Shown one piece after another: positions 1-11,455 of a stretch of DNA of 64,000 bases. The notes under the pieces were generated by a model. The model was not told the DNA's origin and did no database searches. It was given only the letters and a program-made list of their open reading frames with translations. The position numbers were made by a program, and so were the translations under genes. The stretch is from assembly GCF_002775205.1 (NCBI RefSeq), contig NC_036454.1, positions 8,313,882-8,377,881 of the forward strand, in the 5' to 3' direction. This DNA comes from Xiphophorus maculatus. Taxonomy: Eukaryota; Chordata; Actinopteri; Cyprinodontiformes; Poeciliidae. Positions within the stretch are counted from its first letter, which is position 1. Every line of letters starts with the position of its first letter.

Positions 1-1772
1 TATTTTCTATGGACTCAGATATTAAAGCAACGCTATTCTTTGCCAAATTCATTGCTGTGCCTTTATGGAATCACATTAAAGAATATCTGTCTGTCCGTCC
101 GTCTATCCGTCTGTCCATCTATCTATCTGAAGCCGTTTCTCTGCATCCAGACACGTAGCAACACAGATGGAAGACAGAAAAGTAAACAGTGCATGCCACA
201 CTTTCCAGATTTTTATTTGTAACACAAGTCATTGAAAGTGATCTTCCACTCTACATTCCTGTTCTACTTTGTGTTGGTTTGTCACATATTATCTCAGTAA
301 CTTAAAGATTGTAAAGTGACTAAATGAACTGCAGGTCACCCTGAACCAAACACTTTGACATTAGACAAATCTACTGAGATTCTGGACGGGTTGAGGGAAG
401 AAGATCTTTGAGCTGCAACATTAGTCTGAACCGCCTCCCAATCTGACTTTAGACATTAGGCTTAGGTTAGACTGTTTTAATGTTATTGATGCATTTCAAG
501 TAAAACGGAGAGATACCGACTGATTCTTGACTGAGTTATTATGAATATGCACAAAGGTTGGTGTAAATGGATAAAAAGCAGCCAGTGTCCAAATACTTCA
601 CAGACCAACAGAGCATCAGGGAACCAGAGCTCAGTGTGCATCAATCTTGTGGTTTTATTGTAGGACAGAGTGGGTGGGCGTATTTAGCCTCGAGTAGTTT
701 TCAGCGCACAAAAAATCTACAGCGTTGCCGATACACAGGCCAGTGAGAAAAATGACTAATCCTGAATGAAACAGGTAATTTACTAAAACAGAAAGCTTTC
801 TGTGTAGTCAAAGTAAAACAACAATCAGCAACAGAAAGAATCAATAAATTAAGGAATTAAAAAAAGATACTAAGAATTGTATCAAGAACAGTTCATTCCA
901 CCCAACAAACATTGATAGATACAAAAAAAGCATAAAATATTTAAATAAAAGGATCTAAATTTTATTTCTAGGAAAAATGACTAAGAGAAAACAATTGGTC
1001 ATTCAAATTTTCCAGACTTTCTTTTTGCAAAGTTTGAATGCAAAATGCTTCCCTAATCTCTAATGATCTTTTTCTAAAAACTGCCTTAAATTATTAGGAA
1101 TAGTTTTGTTCCTGGGACACAAAACGAGCAGAAATTTGTAAAACTACTCAACATAAATGGAATTTCCTAAATTGGGGCATAAATTGGTGCCCAATTATTA
1201 GTAAATTAAAATTTTCTTTCTGTTTCCTTTACTTAATTGGGTAAAACCTCACTGAGACCCAGATCTCGTATTCAAAAGGGACCCGGCCAGAAATTTTAAT
1301 CAAGTAACAACCTGGTTACACAAAAGTAAAAAAATAAAACATATGAACAAGTTTGAAACAAATTACAAAACAGTTTAAAAGCAATGACACTGGCAGACAG
1401 AATCATGTTGCATGTTTTTAAGAACTGCTTGTAAACATTTCAATGAAATAAGATCCAACATCTTTAGTTCAGATTGGAGCTAAAGTGTGGATTAGTTACC
1501 CCATTGTTCAAAGAAACACAGAAACTGATTATGATAACCTGCATATTTTTACAGTGAATATACAGCTGATTTCCTAAATTGGGACTGTTTTTAAGAAGGT
1601 ACAGGCACAAACATCAGCACTCTGGAGAGCTCACAGTTCAGCTGAAGTCCAGTATGAGAAATGGAGATGCGGGGACCCACAAACAGGCCACACTCCTCTG
1701 TTTACATTCACACCAGCCCTGGTCTGCATTTCATTAACTGCCCTCAATCTGCAGCCGAAAATCCGTACTCAC
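1..1772. other. AT-rich intron of the sialyltransferase gene, no further exon recognised
   Basis: This stretch lies 3' of the first-exon donor on the minus strand and so should be intron 1. It contains a short imperfect GTCT/CCGT simple repeat near 85-128. I see no acceptor followed by a sialyltransferase-like reading frame. The 60-residue plus-strand ORF at its left end reads through the simple repeat and has no coding character. Confidence 0.5.
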
Positions 1773-1930
1773 CTAAAGCCTGCATGAAACATAATCCGCG
1801 GACCTCCGGAGTAATATCTCCCGGAGCCGAAGAGGCTGTCTTTCCTCAGAGACACGTAGCTGATGAGCGACAGGATGAGCACCACGACGCTCAGGATAAA
1901 CAAGCCCAGGGCCTTGGCGATGCGAACCAT
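1773..1930 (-). CDS. st8sia3: first coding exon of an ST8SIA3-like alpha-2,8-sialyltransferase (partial gene)
   Basis: The enzyme is a type II Golgi membrane protein that adds alpha-2,8-linked sialic acid to glycans. On the minus strand an ATG (1930-1928) opens 52 codons that end in GGC TTT AG before a GTGAGT donor (1772-1767). The peptide starts MVRIAKAL, has a hydrophobic signal anchor at about residues 8-26 ending LILSLISYVSL, and closes with a MFHAGF motif. From memory this closely matches the N-terminus of human ST8SIA3, including the run SLISYVSL and the exon-ending HAGF(R). An in-frame stop upstream supports this ATG as the start. Later exons with the sialyl motifs must lie left of base 1, since none was recognised in 1-1772. 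Teleosts also have an ST8SIA3-related paralogue, so the exact family member is uncertain. Confidence 0.8.
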
Positions 1931-2260
1931 CTTGGGAGCCTTGTCATTCCCGATAGGAAGCCGCAGCTTTTATGTTGCCGTGGTCGGGGCTGGAGCTGGC
2001 GAAACGTGGCGCATCGACGGGTACAGTCGCGTAGAAGACGGATGATGCATGGTGCAGACGCCGCGGCTCGGTGCGCTCTCGGTCCTCCTCAGGCTGCCGG
2101 TGATCAAATCATGAGACTGAGCGGAGATGCGCGTCAACATCCAGTCAGCTGCACGACCAGCCCAGTCCTCACAGTACCGGCAGCTTCCCCACCACCAGCA
2201 GCACCTCCTCCTCCACCCGCTCACACTGATGCAGGCTTCTCTGCAGCACAAAGGCAAGCT
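1931..2260 (-). promoter_or_regulatory. GC-rich promoter / 5' UTR region of the sialyltransferase gene
   Basis: The 330 bases just upstream of the start codon are much richer in G, C and CpG than the flanking AT-rich DNA. This is usual for a vertebrate first exon and promoter. An out-of-frame ATG lies 17 bases before the start codon. No TATA box is obvious. The transcription start was not determined. Confidence 0.45.
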
Positions 2261-2469
2261 TGTCTACTAATGGGCTGAGAGGGGCAGAAATAGATAAGGG
2301 AAGCTTTTAAAATAGGAAACATCCTGGAAGCAAAGCTAAACATCCACGGATGCCGCTGGCTTTTAATTTATAGCGGAAACATGCAGTTAAAACCAGAAAG
2401 CACGACTGTTCTGACATAAATCACACTAAACATTTACAGTTTCAGATAAATTAGAAGCATGAAATAATT

Positions 2470-2880
2470 TTTTTTAATATATCAAAATAATTCGATTTCT
2501 TTAAACTCTTATTTATTCATAGATTATTTCCACGCGCACTCTTGTTATTTATTACATACATATATTTTTATGAATAAATATTTATTTATCTATTATAAAT
2601 AAATATTATAAATATTATAATAAATAATATAATGAATATTATAATAATAAACAAAGTATTTATTATTATAAAAACTATACTTATTTATAATAATAAATAC
2701 ATAAATTCATATAATTGATATATTATTTTAAATAAATAAATATTTATTTAGTTATTAAGTAAATTATTTATTTATTTAATCTATTTATTAAAATAAATAA
2801 CTTACTTATTTATTTAATATATTTAGTTATATTTAATTTGCTTACAATATCACACATATATTTTATATTGCTTATAGTTA
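2470..2880. repeat. AT-rich low-complexity tract
   Basis: About 400 bases consist almost only of A and T, with repeated TATTTATT and AATAAATA-type units on both strands. This is simple-sequence DNA with no coding content. It separates the sialyltransferase promoter from the region 3' of ccng2. Confidence 0.85.
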
Positions 2881-2925
2881 TATTTACCAATATTTAACGC
2901 TTTGGATGGAGAAGCTGTAAGTATA

Positions 2926-2972
2926 TAAGCAATTTCCCCTTGGAGATCAAGACAGTCTATTCTATTCTATTT
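2926..2972 (+). repeat. LINE 3' tail fragment with short tandem end
   Basis: The sequence reads like the conserved 3' end of teleost LINE copies: a short stem CCCCTTGG, then GAGATCAAGACAGTCTATTCTATTC-type tandem units. Similar tails occur at 20430-20480 and 49338-49382. The body of the element is absent, as is typical for 5'-truncated insertions. Confidence 0.5.
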
Positions 2973-3633
2973 TTGATATTTATATATGAAATAGGAGGTT
3001 GCCATGTAGTTTATATGAATATGTAGGCAGAAAAACGTATTTTGATTTTTAAATTCTACTGTATGGAAATGTCTGGATTTGCGACTTAGCTATAGGCGAC
3101 TATTAACGGAGCAACAATGAGCGTCTCCATTAACCAACGGCCATTACCGTTGGCTTGCTTCATATGAATAAGTAAATAATTTATTTGCTCAAATAAAAAA
3201 AATATTAATAACTTTTGAACGAATAAATTACTCCACCTTACTTAGCTCACTTCTCCTAGAAAATAAAAAAAAAGATTTGCATCACTGCTCTGTAAATCCC
3301 AGCATCACCGGTAACGGATAAGCTACAAACGTATTCAAACTAACAAATAAATTACATTTCACCATTAGGCACTCAGGGATAAAAACGACTTTCCCCACAT
3401 TAGCATGGACTTCTAACACATTTATACATCCTATATATTGCTATTAATGAGTTGATCATTTATATTTACCTGTTAACAGACAGACATGAGCATCAACGAG
3501 CGTTTCCGTTACAAGAACCGTTACAGCGCTGAATTTCCGTTGGCTTGCTGAGTCAGTGCCTGTTCGAGCCGCCCTCTGGTGGCGAGCTGCTGCAACTACA
3601 GGATGCCTGATGGAAAATTATAATAAATAATAA

Positions 3634-4105
3634 AGCTGCAGTATGTGACTTTCTTAAATATATATATATATTTGCAATTTGTTGAAACTGTGAGACGCAT
3701 AATCTGTGATAAAAATTTAGCCCCTCCGCCTTCTACCAGCGCTAATTAAAAACAACCAATCAGAGGCAGGAGGTGGGTCTTAGAGTTGTCAATCATTTTC
3801 CTTGTGGGGCTGCTTATCCCTCTTTTTTCTTCCTGCATTTGATCTCTGCTACCTAGCAGCTGTTGTGAGTGCTTAGGCTAGTTAGCATGGCTACCGATGA
3901 TGGCGGATGAATGGTTTTCCTGTAAGTTGTTTCTCATTCATTAGTACATTTATTAGCGAGTACATGAGGATGATTGACAGCGCTAAGACCTTCCTCCTCC
4001 CTCTGATTGGTTGTGTTTGGTCGGGAGCAGTGCTTTTCTTCAGATGGCAATAATATCGGAGAGAGGAAATAGATCTTTTCACAGATAATCGGTTTCATGC
4101 ACAGT
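3634..4105. repeat. interspersed foldback element, copy 1
   Basis: This block is clearly similar to 8672-9190. Both share the segment around AACAACCAATCAGAG, then TGTCAATCA, TAGCATAGCCACCGATGA-like sequence, and a closing CTCCT..TCTGATTGGTTGT. The first and last of these are inverted copies, so the unit can fold back. It looks like a non-autonomous DNA transposon. The minus-strand ORF inside it is a by-product. Confidence 0.65.
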
Positions 4106-4585
4106 TGGGTTGTAACTAGTTACATTTACTCAATTACATTTGCTTGAATGAAGTATCTCTACTCTTACTTGAGTAAAATCTTTGGGTTTTCTACCCACTG
4201 AATGAAAAAAAACAACAACTTGTTTGAACCAAAAATTCACCAGACACACACCTGCAGTTTTTGTTAAAGTTTTAAAAGTTTTATATTGAAAGAAGCTGAT
4301 TTTTAAACTTTTTTTTTTTTTTTTGCTTGATTTTGTTATGTTTTGTTACTTTTGTCATTTCGGTTCTGAAAATACCAAAATTCACAGTTAACTTTATGTT
4401 TTGGTCCTTCTGATGATGTAATTTTAAGATATTAAATAATTGATAATTTGATCAGTAATTCAGTACTTGAATAGACTTTTTACTAAATACTTTTCTAACT
4501 TTTTACTTTTACTTGAGTAAAACTATGTTGAAGTAGTGCTATTCTAACTTGAGTACAATTTTTAGATACTCTGCTCTGGTTTCAA
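4106..4585. repeat. teleost interspersed repeat rich in TTACTTGAGTAAAA motifs
   Basis: The left end reads ACTCTTACTTGAGTAAAAT and the right end TTTTTACTTTTACTTGAGTAAAA, then TTGAGTACAATTTTTAGATACTC. This arrangement is very common in teleost genomes and behaves as a non-autonomous DNA element. It starts right after the foldback element at 3634-4105. Exact ends were not determined. Confidence 0.6.
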
Positions 4586-5738
4586 GACATGACAGTTTTA
4601 ACATATATATAACATATTTTTAATTGAAGTTACGTGCTGCAGCTTTCAGACAGAACAGTTTTGAATTTAAATAAAATAAACGGGTGTAATTATGATCAAC
4701 ATCTAATCTGTCGCATAATCTAATCCACTTTTCTTCAGTTCTGTAAATAAAAGCAACTGATGTCACACAAGTAGTTAAAAATATATGTTTTTATTTATAA
4801 GGGTTATTTGTATCCTGTTTCTTTATTTCACATAAAATATAAATACAGTAACCAGTATGTGACATCACAAAACAACTTTTTATAATCTCTTTCACATGTT
4901 ATTTACATTTTTTTTTAACATTTTGTTTTAAAAGTGAGCTTATCTTGGTTAGCATGAACAACAAGCATATTCACAATTGAAAGCATCATGCATTTACAGG
5001 TTAGTCATATTAACATTACAATGACACATGAGAATAATGTAAGCAAACATATGTGTGTTTATACAGAACACTGCATGTCATTAAATGGTACACAGTATAA
5101 AAGCCAGCTAGTGAGGATGTTGGCTGGTATTCAACCCTGAATGTGCAACGTTACAGGCATCCTCGGGTCCTTTGTGCTTCGCTATTTCTCCTTAAATTTG
5201 TCACAGCTGGGCAAAAACACTAAGAGAAACAACTCGGAAGAAGACTTTAAAGTTCTGTTATTATCAAGCTGCCAAGTGTATTACAATTTTCTAGACTATT
5301 TTTAAGATATGTCATATTTATCATGAAACAGACAGCAAGCTGATGTAACACAGGCACTTTATCATGAACAATCTGACATTTTGCAAACACACACACACTG
5401 ATTGAATCCCCAGGTACTCTGTAACTCTATCCCTATTTTTTATGTGTTCAAGCTGAAAAGTAGGGCTAACATGCATGCTAACAGTGGCAGCTTGTGATAT
5501 GAACGATATGGGCGGTTGCCCAGGGCGGCACCAGAAAGGGGGGGGGGGGGGCACCCAAGAACTAGAAAATAAAATATATCTTATATGTCAGTTGTCTCCT
5601 GAACATGTTTGCTTTTACTTGTATGCAGGAGACCACATTACCTGCTTTCTGTTGAAAACAAACAATATAAATCAGATAATTGCATTTTAATTGCAGAAAA
5701 AGGAGAGGCTTGGCCAGGTGTGAGCTACTCCAGCTGCT
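4586..5738. other. intergenic stretch without a recognised gene
   Basis: AT-rich DNA between repeats, downstream of ccng2. Nothing coding is recognisable. It includes a run of 14 G at 5538-5551 next to a GGGCGGC segment that resembles a common teleost repeat. The minus-strand ORF across the G run (5321-5554) is not supported. Confidence 0.4.
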
Positions 5739-6038
5739 ATCAGGGTATCAAACTCATTTTTATTTTGGCTTGGATCATGAATGTCCTCAAAGAGTAGGTT
5801 AAGGCAGAATAAAAAACTGTTAAAATTTCTTAAATTTAACTATTTTTAGCATCTTTTCACACAATTTGGTCCTATACGAATGAAAAATGATTTGATTTGG
5901 CAAATAAAATATTACTTAAGAACACAACTGTTATTTAAAGTTCACAATTATTTATGTGGCCGTCTAGAGTTTAGAGGGCCTCATAAACAGGTACAGTGGG
6001 CCGTATTTGGCCCGCAGGCCTTGAGTTTGACACCTGTG
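5739..6038. mobile_element. short inverted-repeat DNA element (MITE), about 300 bp
   Basis: The left end CAGGGTATCAAACTCA and the right end GAGTTTGACACCTGTG are inverted copies of each other. Between them are GGGCCGTATTTGGCCCGCAGG and AT-rich filler. A related copy interrupted by another element lies at 24795-25935. The organisation fits a hAT-type non-autonomous element. No transposase is present. Confidence 0.65.
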
Positions 6039-6080
6039 CTCTACACTCACAAACTGAAGTAATTTCTTTGTTGAGATAAT

Positions 6081-6131
6081 TTTATTGCCATTTAAATATC
6101 TGGATATTTTCTGATGTAGTTTGGGTTTATT
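6081..6131 (-). terminator. candidate poly(A) signals of ccng2
   Basis: Two AATAAA hexamers occur on the minus strand at 6131-6126 and 6086-6081, about 265-315 bases after the ccng2 stop codon. They are the first such hexamers I see downstream in that orientation. Mammalian CCNG2 has a longer 3' UTR, so other sites could be used. Confidence 0.35.
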
Positions 6132-6394
6132 TGCCTGCAGCACACATAGCTGTCTTGACTTTGGGTCTGTTGTTGCAAAAACAAAAATAAAATAAAATCT
6201 TTTTTGTTTTGTTCTGATATTACAGTAGTAGCTGCAGGCTTAGATACATTGAGGGCAGGATCTAGCAGCAGTGACACAGATTCACCTTTTAGATCCAAAA
6301 CATGCACATTAACACACGTGTCTGCTTTGGAATCATATAAAACTGGTAGACATTGCAGATTTCTGCTGTAGCTTCACATCGGTCAGCTGTTTGG

Positions 6395-6497
6395 TCAGTG
6401 GTGGAACAAGGAGGGGAAGAAGGCGCCTTCGCCATCGCTTCCGAAAGAGCCGCACGGACTGTTCTCCACGCTGCTCAGGTCCTCACAGGAGCCCTCG
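6395..6497 (-). CDS. ccng2: ccng2 last coding exon (acidic Ser-rich C-terminus)
   Basis: This 103-base exon is too short for a simple ORF scan. It follows the acceptor TCTCGCAG (ending at 6498) and completes a Ser codon split with the previous exon. It encodes EGSCEDLSSVENSPCG, then SFGSDGEGAFFPSLFHH and TGA (6397-6395). The run DESES-EGSCEDLS created by the join parallels DESESEDSCEDMS in human CCNG2, which supports both the exon and the weak donor at 8255. Acidic, Ser- and Pro-containing sequence of this kind fits the PEST-like unstable tail of the family. Confidence 0.88.
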
Positions 6498-9400
6498 CTG
6501 CGAGACACAAAAATATTAACACTTACAACCAATTTCAATATTTCAGATTTCTTTCTGAAAACATTTAAGTGTTAGAGACAGAAACTAAAAAAAACAGGGA
6601 ACTTAGTCTAACCCAAAGATCTGCAATCTTTACAGTACAAAGAGCCATTTTCACCCTCAGTTAGGGCTGGACAATAAATAAATAACAATATATATTTGGA
6701 TAAATATATTAGATCAGTAGATAGTAAGTATCATAGAATGTCAATCATTTCACTGAACTCCGATCCAGATCCTTATTTTCAATCATTCAGATGTTCTTGT
6801 TTTAAATGATAGAATAAGAAAACATTCTGTAAACTCAATTGTTTTTGCCAAATTTCTCTTTCCCATAACGATCCATTTAGATAAATGTTTCACTTTTCCA
6901 GCTTTCTGGACTGCGTAAAAATTCCTGGTTCTACATCAGATTCTGCTTTTCCTTTTAACTCTGCATATGCACAAGTGCTGAAAACAAATTTAGACCTGTT
7001 CATATATTCTGTAAGCAATATTTTCTTTGAACCAAACACAAAGACACAGACAGAATAACATCCTGAGCTTTCTTATGGGTGGAAGACGCACATTACTGAT
7101 AGCTAGAAATAACAACACAGAAGCTGTTTAGTCCGTGAAGGCTGACCTTGTGGATAATGTCACATTTGTGAAGATTATTTTATGTTTTTCGTAGCCAGTA
7201 GCGTCGCTCTGCCCCTTCCTGTTGCTGCCAGTCAACTACCAAGAAAGAAAATCTGTTTGGGAATATTTCGGGTTGGGAAATGCCACCACAGTCATGGTGG
7301 GGAAACTAAAGGAGAGGCGCTCACTAATCTTGACTAAAATCACTGTTTTAAAACTGCAGCTGGAAAGATAAGAGTAGCATAACTAAAGCTGACTGCAGGC
7401 TGTTCCTTAGCAGATAGCTTGACTAATTAACCACATAATATCTGATTTTTAGACTTTATAAATGGCAAAAGGGTGTAATGTTCTGCATTGCACTAGGTCA
7501 TAATTCCATTTTATTGAGTTTCTGAATTCAAACTGAAAAAAGTTATAACTGTCAATAATTATATCTTAACTGTATTAGTATCTTACAATATTTTAACAGC
7601 AGTAGGAGTAATTGTTGGTTCACTGTTTAAATGTGACCTATTTTGCGTCCTTAAACAGGTTAGGATAGGTGAATGAACTATACAAACTTTTTTATTTCAA
7701 TTTCTGCTCAAAATCATTCTTAGGTAATGAGATTTTAGTCTGCTCAGTTCTGCCTGTATTGAGCTACATTGTTTCTACTGTTGCTAGGTGATGGGCGGAG
7801 CTCCGCTTGGGTTGCTAGGTAACAGTGCAGTGTCCATTGAATGTGACTTGACAAACATGAAGTTTTCTAGACACCAAAAAACATGAACTTATAGCCAAAA
7901 ATCGACTGGTTATTTTGTGTTAGGTCTTGGGCTGTTTTTTGAAGCAGGAGAAACCCAAATGAAAGTATAAACATGTGCAACATGAATGTTATATAATAGG
8001 TTCCCTTTAAGAAAAGTGATTATATTATACATTGTAACACCTTTTATGATTTTCATGTTTATGTTTTTATTGGATGATGTGGTAAATGTATTCAATGTTA
8101 TCAAACTGTGAGAATCTCGTACAGTCAAGGCCAAAGTTTGGGCTTCAGCCTGAAATATCACCAAACCATCATATCTAACCATATATGTTGTCAGTTTGTC
8201 AATAATATGCATTTAATTGACTTATATTAAAAGAGGATTAGAATAAACTATCAACCTCTCGCTCTCATCCCAGCTCATCTCAGGAATAGTCGGCAGACCG
8301 GGAACGCTGAAGTAACAGGTCTGCAGACTCTGTGCCGTTCTCCGGGAAACAATCCAAACAAGCTTCTTGTTGTCTGGTTTGTTGCATTCACTCGAGCGAT
8401 ATTCCATCATGCATTTGGTCACGAGTTCCTTCCAGTGTAGCAGCTCGTTGTCACCGATCTGAAGAAATGATAAACAGGAAGCAACTGAGAGGCTGCTGGT
8501 AAAAAAAAATATCATGCTGTCATCAAGAAATCAAAGGATTCTGTATTTTAAGGTAAGGCAATTTTATTCATATAGCACATTGTCAGCAACAAGGCAATTC
8601 AAAGTGCTTATTTATTATTCTTATGGTTGCTGAAAGCAAATACGTCATCATAAATAGTATAACTTTAACATGTTTTAGCAGCAGTTACCATGTAACTTTT
8701 ATAAAAAATATTTTTTGACATATTTGTTGAAATTGTCACCATATGCATGTACCATATGAGACAGAAAATCTGTGAAGAATTAAACTCAAAACAACCAATC
8801 AGAGCCAGGAGACGTGTTGTAGCACTGTCAATCACAATCTGTGTGGCGCTGCTCATCCTCCTTCCGTAACTCTTCCTTGCTAGCATAGCCTGTTGTGAAT
8901 GCTAGAGTAGTTAGCATAGCCACCGATGACAGAGGATAAATGGTTTTTCTGTAAGGGTAAGTTGTTTCTCTGCCGTTGGCACGCTGAGCAGCAACTACAT
9001 GAGGTTGTTTGACAGCGCTTAAGACACTCCTCCTGGTTCTGATCGGTTGTTTTTGGTCAGGTGTGTTGCATTTCTTCAAACAGCAATAGTAGTTCAGAGT
9101 GAAGATGGATGAAATCAATCTTTTCTCAGATTATCTGTCTCATAACAAACTGTCACAAAATGGTGACAGTTTTAACAAAGATGTAAAAAACATATTTCTT
9201 ATAAACACAGGGTTTCCTCCAGTGTATTATAAGCCTGGCGGGCCACCAGGCTTTACTTGTGCTTCCACCAGGCTAAACATTGATTATTTTTAAGCAATAA
9301 GTCTTTTTAAAATGTTTGCATTTTAAGGCCTTATAGTTGGTGTTCAGATATTAATTTTCTAATATTCCAATAACACATAATTATCAAGTGATATTTTCAA

Positions 9401-11455
9401 ATTTCCCGTCAATTTTAACATTTTTTAACTCACAAACACAACGAGCCGGTGGATGAATGACTGGCCTGGTGCCCAACCACCAGGCTTAGCAAGATTTCTG
9501 GGGGAAACCTTGTAAACAGTACATGCCACACCTTTAAATTCTTGACTCAAAAAGTGAAACACAAACACTTTCAGTGTGAAGAGAGACTAAATACCTTTAG
9601 ATGCTTTTGGAATTGCTGGATGCTCATCAACAACGTGGCTGACTGGAGGTCTTCAAACTCCTGAGCGATGAGGGACAGCGCCAGCACTGATGGCTGTAAA
9701 ACAAACCAAACAAACAAAAAAAACATTTCAGAGATTCAAAGCAAAAATTGCTATTCTGGCAAATTGCCACCTGAGAGCAATCCTTACTTTTGCTTTAGAG
9801 AAAACAAGCCGGCATAAGCAGGCTTTTAGCTGCGCTTCCAGCCTCCCAATGCTTGGGATCTCCTCCCTTAAAATATAAAGGGAACCCCACTGTGATCCAC
9901 TGGTTACAGACCTCATGAAGAAGAATCTGTTTAACCGGCTTCATGGAAACTGGAGCCATCACAGAAAAAAAAAAAACAATAAGCAGGAAGAGAAGAGCCC
10001 TTACCTTTCAGCAAACAGAGAGCCGACGGCAGAGTGGTAGAGGTGCAGGAAGGTCAGGGCCGTCACCACGTCGGGATCCACGCTGAGTTTCTCTGAGATG
10101 ATTTTCTCCATGCGGTTGAGGTCGGACACGGTGAATCTGCTTTGGCTGATGCGGATGAGTTCATGGCTGGGTGAGACGTTGCTCTCCTCCTCGACCATTT
10201 TGGCAGCAATGTGCAGACAGCACACCCCGATGCAGGGCACGTGTTTGGGCTGCACCTGCCCAACAGCAGAGATGCATCTGGATCAGTGCCTCGTTAATGG
10301 ATGTCCAATGGTCTGTGCTTCATTTAATCATGATTAACTTAAAGAGGGATGATCAACTTTTTCCTCTTTCAATACTAATACGACACAGAAAAGCAGTTCT
10401 GGATTTACTTTAAATATTTCTTTTTTAACACAGACATAAATGGACTGAACTAAAAATGTATTTTATAACTCTACACCAGCATACAGCACTTAAATATACC
10501 AATAGCTTGGCCAGAAATGTAAAACAACACAAATTTAATTTGTTCAGTCATAGGAGTATGGAGGCCAATTTAAAATAAATAATAAAGAAACTGAAACTGA
10601 CAGAAACAATAGATTGACAGCCTTGTTCAGACATGCAAAATATAAACTGCAACACATTTTCTTTCAAATGGTTCAGAAAGTCCAATTAGGAATTCTAAAT
10701 ATAGTGTAAAATAAATAATACACCATGATGCTGCTTAGAGAGAAATTGGTATTTTGGCCATTAAAAGACTGATCAGTGCACATATCATGTTTTCCTAATA
10801 TTGTACAGCCCTGATGTCAACAACTCCATCTGATCTTTGCTTTAACATGTCAGTAGAGCACTACATGTCCAAAGGTCTTTGGAACAACTGACTGATATTA
10901 GAGGAACACAGAGTTCATAGCAGTTCATAGAATGAATGTAAGATTTGCATCATGAAGTTCTTTGGAAATGTACTTCAAAAAAGAGAAATTTGTGGAAAAT
11001 CTGAAGATTTACAACTTGCTACTAAGATCTAAAGTGGAAAGTGGATATGAAGATTTTGAATTTAAAAACATAAGTGTTAAACTTGAAATTCTTACCTTCA
11101 TGATGGTGAGAAATCTATCGAGCAAATTGACAGCTTGCACAAAGGTTTGAGTCCTGTAGCCAAAGAAACTGGTCAGGCTCCACAACTCTTCCACTTTGCT
11201 GTCTCTGCATTTTGCAGACACTCTGCTGTGAATCTAATAAGAAGGATTGTTATCCATTTGGAGGAAATATGTGGTAACAGCATTTATCATGTCTTCACTA
11301 ATTAAGTGTGAAAATCCTAAAAAGTAGGTCACCTCCGGGGACGTAGACTCCATCAGGTTGAGGCCTGCTTCCCTGGGGAGAAAGTTGTACTCCTTTGCAC
11401 AGCATGACTTCAGCTCATTCAAGAGCAGGTTGTCAATGCCCTGAAGGTCTCTCAT
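6395..11455 (-). CDS. ccng2: cyclin G2, complete coding region in seven exons
   Basis: Cyclin G2 is an atypical cyclin linked to cell-cycle arrest and PP2A. Coding exons (minus strand): 11455-11333, 11233-11096, 10255-10005, 9866-9788, 9693-9595, 8458-8256, 6497-6395. Phases join without a break and give 331 residues; human CCNG2 has 344. Family matches from memory: start MRDLQG; cyclin-box segments KVEELWSL, NLLDRFLTIMK, CIGVCCLH and RMEKIISEKL (residues about 55-150); LEAQLKAC and RLVFSKAK; and near the C-terminus KKLVWIVSRRTAQSL and VPGLPTIPE. The tail is acidic and Ser-rich, ending FPSLFHH. Start: first ATG in its frame, one base into the exon. The last intron (8255-6498) has a weaker donor, GTTGAT. 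Upstream exon 1 is non-coding. ccdc158 diverges from the same promoter region. Confidence 0.92.
6498..8255. repeat. ccng2 intron with several interspersed repeats
   Basis: The last ccng2 intron holds a fragment of the AGGGCTGGACAATAAAT family at about 6662-6790 (related to 25022-25535 and 40165-40285). It also holds a minus-oriented copy of the GTTGCTAGGTAAC family at about 7640-7990. The rest is AT-rich and unremarkable. The minus-strand 100-residue ORF at 7910-8212 overlaps the repeat and is not coding. Confidence 0.55.
7811..7823 (-). promoter_or_regulatory. RFX X-box motif inside a dispersed repeat
   Basis: GTTGCTAGGTAAC is the reverse complement of GTTACCTAGCAAC, which fits the X-box form GTNRCC-N-RGYAAC with a one-base spacer. 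A near copy (GTTGCTAGGTGAT) lies at 7780-7792. Both sit in a repeat copy in the last ccng2 intron. Binding is inferred from motif match only. Confidence 0.4.
8546..8612 (-). repeat. LINE 3'-end fragment
   Basis: Read on the minus strand, the sequence is the teleost LINE tail AAGCACTTTGAATTGCCTTG...ATGTGCTATATGAATAAAAT. Related tails occur on the plus strand at 29722-29790 and 40944-41025. It lies in a ccng2 intron. Confidence 0.55.
8672..9190. repeat. interspersed foldback element, copy 2
   Basis: Second copy of the unit described at 3634-4105, here in the intron between ccng2 coding exons 5 and 6 in transcript order. Shared blocks include AACAACCAATCAGAGCCAGGAG, GTCAATCACAATCTGTGTGG, TAGCATAGCCACCGATGA and CTCCTGGTTCTGATCGGTTG. 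The first and last are inverted relative to each other. The short ORFs in this segment are therefore repeat by-products. Confidence 0.65.
9208..9512. mobile_element. 305-bp MITE with inverted ends GGTTTCC
   Basis: The left end CAGGGTTTCCTCCAGTG and right end TTCTGGGGGAAACCTTG are imperfect inverted copies. The inside holds two more inverted pieces built on CCACCAGGCTT and AAGCCTGGCGGGCCACC. It is a non-autonomous DNA element within a ccng2 intron. No coding capacity is present. Confidence 0.65.

Noticed and set aside
1661..2278. 205-residue plus-strand ORF
   Set aside because: It is antisense to the GC-rich first exon and promoter of the sialyltransferase; the minus strand has the recognisable protein and donor.
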